Origin: Novosphingobium sp.
Lineage (GTDB): Bacteria; Pseudomonadota; Alphaproteobacteria; Sphingomonadales; Sphingomonadaceae
Reading direction: 5' to 3'
Assembly (NCBI GenBank): GCA_027490345.1
Contig: JAIXYF010000060.1
Span: 1-10,981 of the forward strand
DNA length: 10,981 nt
Below, in pieces: positions 7,271-10,981 of this stretch. A program made the position numbers and the translations under genes. How positions within the stretch are numbered: the first letter of the stretch is position 1; every line of letters begins with the position of its first letter. The notes under the pieces are model-generated. The model worked only from the letters and a program-made list of their open reading frames with translations. It was not told the origin of the DNA and searched no databases.

Positions 7271-7446
7271 GGACGGCAAGCCCCGAAATCTGCGCCACTC
7301 CCGGCGAGTGGCCTTGCCGCGCTCTAGCCCCAGCCTCCGCCCCCGCCCACCAAGGTTGTCTCCGAACCCGACCCGTTAGCGCACGCCCTCTGCGCCGCCG
7401 CAGTGCTAGAGCAGCGTCATTCCCCAGCAATTCAAAGGGCCCGCGC
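7271..7446. promoter_or_regulatory. Divergent intergenic region between the GT2 operon and the GT4 gene
   Basis: This 176-bp region separates two divergent glycosyltransferase genes and must carry promoters in both directions. It contains the nested hairpin next to GT2 and a perfect 8-bp inverted repeat, GCTCTAGC at 7321-7328 with GCTAGAGC at 7405-7412. A ribosome binding site AAAGGG lies about eight bases before the plus-strand ATG. I could not identify convincing -35/-10 pairs in either direction. Confidence 0.45.
7274..7319 (-). promoter_or_regulatory. Nested hairpin in the GT2 leader, next to the start codon
   Basis: On the minus strand the outer arms CGGCAAG (7319-7313) and CTTGCCG (7280-7274) pair over 7 bp. 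Inside them, GCCACTC (7312-7306) and GAGTGGC (7300-7294) pair over 7 bp around a 5-base loop. The two stems abut on the 5' side, and a 13-base bulge on the 3' side carries the only G-rich candidate ribosome binding site (CGGGG). The outer stem ends three bases before the ATG. There is no U-run, so it is not an intrinsic terminator. It could limit translation or be a protein-binding site. It has not been tested for chance in such GC-rich DNA. Confidence 0.4.
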
Positions 7447-8799
7447 ATGATCCAGCCGAATACGAGCCACCCCGAAATCGTCATCAACGGCCGCTTTCTG
7501 ATGCAGCCCGTGACCGGGGTGCAGCGCGTGGCCCGCGAACTGACGCTTGCGCTGGACCGGCTGGTGGCAGACGAAGCCCTGCCCGTGGCGCTGCGCCTGG
7601 TGTGCGAGCCTGAGGCGCGGACGGATGATCTGGTGCTGCGCGCAGCCACTGTGGAACGCGCCGCCAGCCAGTGGAGCCGCCGCATCGGCTGGCATCTGGG
7701 CGGCCATGCCTGGGAACAACTGGTGCTGCCGGGCCGGGTGCGCGGCGGCCACCTCCTGTGCTTTGGCAACACCGCGCCCATTGCCGCGCTGCATCGGCAC
7801 AAGCGCGCGCACGGCGGCGTGACGGTGATGATCCACGATTTATCCTACCGGCAGTTTCCCGGCGCATACCGGCTTCACTACCGGCTGGGCCACCACTTCA
7901 TGCTGCCTTCGCTGCTGCGCCGGGCGCAGACTATCCTCACCGTTTCGGAGCGGGAGAAAGCGATGCTGGCAGCGCTCCGCCCCGAAGCCCGTAGCCGCAT
8001 TCGCGTGGCCCAAAACGGCGGGTGGGGCAGTGCGGAAGGCGATCAGGCAGGCGCGGGCGCTGCGGCCCCTGCCCTGCTTGCGCCAGATTTGCCCGCGCAA
8101 GACCTGACCGGGGCGCCGGCGCCGGGCTACATGCTGTATGTCGGTTCACTTTCACGGCGCAAGAACATCCACGGGGTGGTGGATGTGGCCGTGCGGCTGG
8201 CCCGCGAAGATGGCCGCGCAACGCTGATCGTGGGCGGGGGCAGCGATATTCTGGCACCGATCGCTGCGGACATCCCCGCCGACGTGGCGCATCTGGTACG
8301 CTTCACCGGGCCGGTGACGGAGCTGGACGCGCTGGGGCAGCTTTACCGCGATGCCGGGTGCTTGCTGTTCCCTTCGTTTTATGAGGCAAGCCCGCTTCCG
8401 CCGATCGAGGCCATGCACTTCGGCTGCCCGGTGGTGGTCTCTGCGATCCCGGCGATGACCGAACGCTGCGGAACAGCCGCGCTCTACTGTGATCCGCATG
8501 ATGTGGCAGACATGCTGGCGGCCGTGCGGCGGGCGCTGGCCGATCCTGCGCCGCTTGCCGCGCGCGGCCGCCTCCACGCCGCGCACTGGACCTGGCGCGA
8601 TCAGGCCCTGCGCGTGGTGCAGGCGGTGCTGGGCCGCGATCTTGGGGCACAGATGCAAAGTGCCCGCCGGAGCATGGCTGCACCGGCGGGCGAGGTTCCA
8701 GGAAACGCGTTCATGCTGGCTGGTGCGGACAATTCCGCTCAGCAGGCGCCTTGCCCGCTCAACAAGCGCCTTGCCCGCGCAGCACCGAGGGCACGGTGA
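7447..8799 (+). CDS. GT4-family glycosyltransferase (GT-B fold), divergent copy
   Basis: 450 aa. A retaining glycosyltransferase likely to act in assembling the same surface polysaccharide. It starts IVINGRFLMQPVTGVQRVARELTLAL, a familiar opening of GT4 enzymes of exopolysaccharide clusters. The N-terminal domain contains VMIHDLSY (His130-Asp131), and the donor domain has YVGSLSRRKN (about 231-240). The E-x7-E motif covers Glu313 and Glu321 in YEASPLPPIE, followed by HFGCPVVVS and ERCGTAALYCDP. ATG 7447 is chosen over the longer open frame from 7240 because family similarity begins there and AAAGGG lies upstream. A low-complexity insert (about 193-226, Gly/Ala/Pro-rich) separates the domains. 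Residues from about 401 onward are not family-like. They run into a 20-bp tandem duplication and overlap the convergent phosphoglycosyl transferase by 41 bp, so the tail may be a recent extension. Confidence 0.92.
   Translation: MIQPNTSHPEIVINGRFLMQPVTGVQRVARELTLALDRLVADEALPVALRLVCEPEARTDDLVLRAATVERAASQWSRRIGWHLGGHAWEQLVLPGRVRGGHLLCFGNTAPIAALHRHKRAHGGVTVMIHDLSYRQFPGAYRLHYRLGHHFMLPSLLRRAQTILTVSEREKAMLAALRPEARSRIRVAQNGGWGSAEGDQAGAGAAAPALLAPDLPAQDLTGAPAPGYMLYVGSLSRRKNIHGVVDVAVRLAREDGRATLIVGGGSDILAPIAADIPADVAHLVRFTGPVTELDALGQLYRDAGCLLFPSFYEASPLPPIEAMHFGCPVVVSAIPAMTERCGTAALYCDPHDVADMLAAVRRALADPAPLAARGRLHAAHWTWRDQALRVVQAVLGRDLGAQMQSARRSMAAPAGEVPGNAFMLAGADNSAQQAPCPLNKRLARAAPRAR
8736..8775. repeat. 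20-bp imperfect tandem duplication over convergent gene ends
   Basis: Two direct copies with period 20 lie at 8736-8755 and 8756-8775; they differ at two positions (CGCTCAGCAGG versus CGCTCAACAAG, then CGCCTTGCC or GCCTTGCC as phased). Read on the minus strand, each copy encodes Gly-Gln-Gly-Ala-Cys followed by TGA, so the duplicated unit is the natural C-terminal end and stop of the phosphoglycosyl transferase gene. Because 20 is not a multiple of three, the event also shifted the reading frame of the plus-strand glycosyltransferase tail. Confidence 0.85.
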
Positions 8800-9586
8800 G
8801 CAGCAGGATGCCAAGGTTGAGCGAAAGCGACCGCGAGCGGGCGTACGTCAGATCGAAGGCGATGCGGCGGCGGTAGCTCGTCTGATCTTCGCGCTTGACC
8901 TGCCACAGCCCGGTGATCCCCGGCTTGAGGCTGCAATAGACCGGATAGTGGCGGCCATAGCGCGCTGCTTCTGCCGCGACGATCGGGCGGGGGCCGACAA
9001 GGCTCATTTCCCCGCGCAGCACATTGACGAACTGGGGCAGCTCATCAAGGCAGCTGCGGCGCAGGAAGCGGCCGATCGGCGTGATGCGCGGATCATCGCG
9101 CAGCTTATGCGTGGCGGCCCATTCGGCGCGGGCGGCAGGATCGCTTTCCAGCAGCCGCGCCAGCCGCACATCGGCGTCCACCATCATCGAACGGAACTTC
9201 AGACAGCGAAACGAACGCCCCCCTTGGCCCACCCGCACATGAGCGAACAGCAACGGGCCGGGATCGAACAGTTTGATGGCAAGCGCCACCAGCAGCAGCA
9301 CCGGCAAGAGCACCACCAGCGCAGCACTGGCCCCCACGATATCGAGCAGGCGGATGGCCCGGGCCTGATGCGTGACGCAAACCGGACGCCGGAGTGGCAG
9401 CGCCGGACGCGGCGCCGCCGCGACGACGCTGAGGCGGCGCGGCACAGGCTGGGGATCGGATTCGGGTTCGGTGTCCGGGCAAGTATCCGGCACGGAAAGG
9501 GGGATAGCGCGGGCGCTGCCAACCAGGGCTGCACCTGCAGGTTCGGAAGTCCAGCTCGGCGTCTGGATCGGCATCAGGCTGTTCAC
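8759..9586 (-). CDS. Monotopic phosphoglycosyl transferase (ExoY/WbaP-type initiating sugar transferase)
   Basis: 275 aa. Transfers a sugar 1-phosphate from a UDP-sugar to undecaprenyl phosphate, the first committed step of exopolysaccharide or capsule repeat-unit assembly at the inner membrane. One re-entrant hydrophobic helix lies at about 79-106, followed by the catalytic domain: KFRSMM, LRDDPRITPIGRFLRR, the Asp-Glu pair at 181-182 in LDELPQ, MSLVGPRP, KPGITGLWQV and the terminal TVPSVLRGQGAC. The first 70 residues are Pro/Ser/Ala-rich and probably disordered, which makes it longer than ExoY (about 226 aa). It lacks the multi-helix N-terminal part of full WbaP. Start is GTG with GGAG nine bases upstream; ATG 9574 has no such site. 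Galactose or glucose specificity cannot be read off. It converges with the GT4 gene and overlaps it by 41 bp. Confidence 0.93.
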   Translation of the reverse strand: MNSLMPIQTPSWTSEPAGAALVGSARAIPLSVPDTCPDTEPESDPQPVPRRLSVVAAAPRPALPLRRPVCVTHQARAIRLLDIVGASAALVVLLPVLLLVALAIKLFDPGPLLFAHVRVGQGGRSFRCLKFRSMMVDADVRLARLLESDPAARAEWAATHKLRDDPRITPIGRFLRRSCLDELPQFVNVLRGEMSLVGPRPIVAAEAARYGRHYPVYCSLKPGITGLWQVKREDQTSYRRRIAFDLTYARSRSLSLNLGILLLTVPSVLRGQGAC

Positions 9587-9728
9587 TGCTCAGGTCTCCA
9601 TATGAGGCCCGCACGCCGAAAAGCGGCGGCAGTCGGCTCATGATGCAGTGCAGCGTCGTCCCGGTCAGGCGATGATGCCCCCGGGACGGTTGGATTAGAT
9701 CGCAGATCGATGCTTGACGAGGCAGCGC
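9587..9728. promoter_or_regulatory. Leader between the small membrane protein and the sugar transferase
   Basis: A 142-bp gap between same-strand genes. It contains an 8-bp perfect stem, CGTCCCGG (9657-9664) with CCGGGACG (9681-9688), with an inner GGC/GCC pairing in the 16-base loop. It also contains the 9-mer TGCAGTGCA at 9644-9652. The hairpin is followed by mixed sequence with no U-run on the minus strand, so it is not an ordinary intrinsic terminator. It may be an mRNA processing or stability element, or part of a second promoter region. Confidence 0.4.
9596..9599 (-). promoter_or_regulatory. Ribosome binding site that supports the GTG start of the sugar transferase
   Basis: Read on the minus strand this is GGAG, nine bases upstream of GTG 9586. 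The internal ATG at 9574 and the out-of-frame ATG at 9641 have no comparable site, so this element decides the start. Confidence 0.6.
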
Positions 9729-10058
9729 TCAGACAACGCGGCTGATACCCCAAGCAATCGCCGTCCAGAGCAGCGCCGAAGCCGCCAGCGGAAAGCAGAC
9801 GCGAAACCAGCCGGGATACACAGCCTCTTCCGGCAGGTCGGTGCCAGCCGGCGCAGGCGCGGCCAACTGGGCCAGCTCGGCTTGCATGCGGTGCACCGGC
9901 GAAGGCGCCGGAATCGCCAGTTCATCGGCAAGTCTGGCTGGTGCAAGGGGGTCTGCCTGCTCTCTGGCCGGCGCGCGCGGCGCGGTCTGCCCCGCCTCGG
10001 GCGGTGCAGCGGGCGCAGCGGAAACAGGGTCTTCAGAGCGCGGCCGGGCAACGGGCAT
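9729..10058 (-). CDS. Small tail-anchored membrane protein of unknown function
   Basis: 109 aa that I do not recognise. Residues 1-55 are Pro/Ala-rich and probably disordered. Residues about 55-66 could form a short amphipathic helix (VHRMQAELAQLA), an acidic patch follows (DLPEE, 75-79), and one hydrophobic helix at about 84-107 ends two residues before the stop. This predicts a tail-anchored protein with most of the chain in the cytoplasm. The ATG has an excellent GGAGG site (10065-10069) six bases upstream, which argues for a real, well-translated gene. It lies directly upstream of the phosphoglycosyl transferase on the same strand, 142 bp away, so an accessory role in polysaccharide initiation or export is a reasonable guess only. 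A 118-codon overlapping frame (9695-10051) is a shadow. Confidence 0.75.
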   Translation of the reverse strand: MPVARPRSEDPVSAAPAAPPEAGQTAPRAPAREQADPLAPARLADELAIPAPSPVHRMQAELAQLAAPAPAGTDLPEEAVYPGWFRVCFPLAASALLWTAIAWGISRVV

Positions 10059-10204
10059 GGTGAACCTCCGCCCCCGATACTAGGGCCGCGCGGTGAAGCC
10101 CTGCTTGCGCGAATCTATGTAGTTTTACTTAAGTAGTTGCAGTGCAACCAAAGTTTTGCCGCACCGCACAAACGCCTCCATCTCGGAGCAGTCTTTCGGC
10201 GGCC
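10059..10204 (-). promoter_or_regulatory. AT-rich promoter/operator island upstream of the small membrane protein
   Basis: This gap between same-strand genes contains the only AT-rich patch in the window (about 10111-10157). Two palindromes abut: TACTTAAGTA (10126-10135) and GTTGCAGTGCAAC (10136-10148). AGTTTT occurs as direct repeats at 10121-10126 and 10152-10157, 31 bp apart, about three helical turns. On the minus strand TTGGTT followed 18 bp later by TAAAAC is a weak promoter candidate running through the palindromes. This suggests a regulated promoter for the downstream polysaccharide initiation genes. Confidence 0.45.
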
Positions 10205-10981
10205 TCAGGCACGATCCGCCTGGCTCACCAATTCGCCATGAACCGGGTAGCCAGCATCGGGTGCAATCACCAGCCAGCGCTCGCCATCGCGCAGCTCGAT
10301 GCGGGGCGTGACGGTGATGATCGGCGTGGCCTGCGCATGATCGCGCGCGCCGGCGAAATCATCGAACTGGGCCAGACGCTCCAGATTCCGGCGGGTGGGG
10401 AAAATGATGCGGATCGCCTCCTCATCCGCCAGACGCAGCGCTTCGGCGGCACTGGCCCAGAACAAGTGCCGATTCTCGGTGGCATCGGCCGTCACTTCGA
10501 CCGCGCCGGTGCCCAGATCGGCGAGATAGAACCGGGTATCGAACACGCGCATGTTGCGGTGCCTTGGCCACCAGCGCGCAAACGGCACCAAGGCATCGAA
10601 ATCAAGCTCCCACGCAAAGGCTTTCAGCACATCGGCAAGGCGCCCGGTATCGAGCAGCAGACGCCGCGCCTGCGCCGCCCGCGCCGCATCGATCAAACCG
10701 TGCAGACCCACGGCAAGGCCGGTCTCCTCCAGTGTCTCACGCACAGCAGTGATCCGCCCGGCGGCATCGGCCAGTTCGTATTCCCGGCCCGTGCGGGCCA
10801 TGAACGCTTCGGCCAGTTCGTAATCGGCAGGATCGACCTTGCCGCCGGGGAACACCGTGGCCCCGCCCGCAAAGCGCATCGTGCCCGAACGTTCGACCAT
10901 CAGGATCTGCGCGGGTCCGCCCGCGGGATCATGGCGGAACACCACCAGTGTGGCGGCAGGCGTGGCGGGGGCGGCGTCTGC
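10205..10981 (-). CDS. NUDIX hydrolase (N-terminus outside window)
   Basis: At least 259 codons, open to the window edge on its 5' side. NUDIX enzymes hydrolyse nucleoside diphosphates linked to another moiety, such as NDP-sugars or coenzyme A. The window begins just before the first strand of the fold (ATLVVFRHDPAGG), then QILMVERS, FAGGATVFPGGKVDPAD, and an insert before RETLEETGL, which matches the REUXEEXGU half of the NUDIX box. The gap between FPGGKVD and the RE-EE motif is wider than in the classical 23-residue box, as in the NUDT7/NUDT19-like group. FARWWPRHRNMRVFDTRFYLA further on also fits that group. A GTG occurs at 10945, but the frame and family similarity continue upstream, so the true start lies beyond the window. 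It has no evident link to the polysaccharide genes. Confidence 0.88.
   Translation of the reverse strand, partial: ADAAPATPAATLVVFRHDPAGGPAQILMVERSGTMRFAGGATVFPGGKVDPADYELAEAFMARTGREYELADAAGRITAVRETLEETGLAVGLHGLIDAARAAQARRLLLDTGRLADVLKAFAWELDFDALVPFARWWPRHRNMRVFDTRFYLADLGTGAVEVTADATENRHLFWASAAEALRLADEEAIRIIFPTRRNLERLAQFDDFAGARDHAQATPIITVTPRIELRDGERWLVIAPDAGYPVHGELVSQADRA

Noticed and set aside
7240..7446. N-terminal extension of the divergent GT4 from the open frame at 7240
   Set aside because: It would overlap the GT2 start and leader hairpin, lacks family similarity, and ATG 7447 has its own ribosome binding site.
9105..9641. Alternative start of the sugar transferase at ATG 9641 in another frame
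   Set aside because: The first 30 residues look plausible, but there is no ribosome binding site, and joining to the catalytic domain would need a frameshift. GTG 9586 with GGAG explains the gene without one.
9657..9688. Intrinsic terminator
   Set aside because: A strong stem is present but no U-run follows on the minus strand.

Overview
The window is high-GC, densely packed bacterial DNA. Codon use, the protein families and the look of the individual proteins suggest an alphaproteobacterium, most likely of the Sphingomonadales (Novosphingobium or Sphingobium type). That placement is a judgement from reading, not a search result. I see no rRNA, tRNA, insertion sequence, prophage or CRISPR array.

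Left part (1-3151): a divergent pair. On the minus strand is kup, a potassium uptake permease whose 3' end lies outside the window. On the plus strand, starting about 80-105 bp away, is a 451-aa protein that I regard as the most interesting item here. It joins the four-helix membrane domain, GAF-like domain and dimerisation helices of the potassium sensor kinase KdpD directly to the winged-helix DNA-binding domain of its response regulator KdpE. The ATP-binding kinase domain and the receiver domain are both absent, and the phosphoacceptor histidine position is threonine. It looks like a two-component system collapsed into a single membrane-bound transcription regulator, and the neighbouring kup promoter is the obvious candidate target.

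Middle and right part (3124-10058): a surface polysaccharide locus. A minus-strand cluster runs GT2 glycosyltransferase, GT4 glycosyltransferase, Wzx-type flippase, then a small exported GNAT-like protein. Divergent from it is a second GT4 glycosyltransferase. This converges with a minus-strand phosphoglycosyl transferase (ExoY/WbaP type), which is preceded by a small tail-anchored membrane protein. Together these would load the first sugar on undecaprenyl phosphate, extend it with three glycosyltransferases and flip the repeat unit. No polymerase, chain-length regulator or outer-membrane exporter is visible, so the locus is partial or split.

Right end (10205-10981): a NUDIX hydrolase on the minus strand whose N-terminus lies beyond the window.

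The non-coding stretches are short but structured. There are a nested hairpin just upstream of the GT2 start, an 8-bp inverted repeat containing CTAG in the divergent glycosyltransferase intergenic region, two abutting palindromes in an AT-rich island upstream of the small membrane protein, a hairpin between that protein and the phosphoglycosyl transferase, and a 20-bp tandem duplication covering the phosphoglycosyl transferase stop codon.
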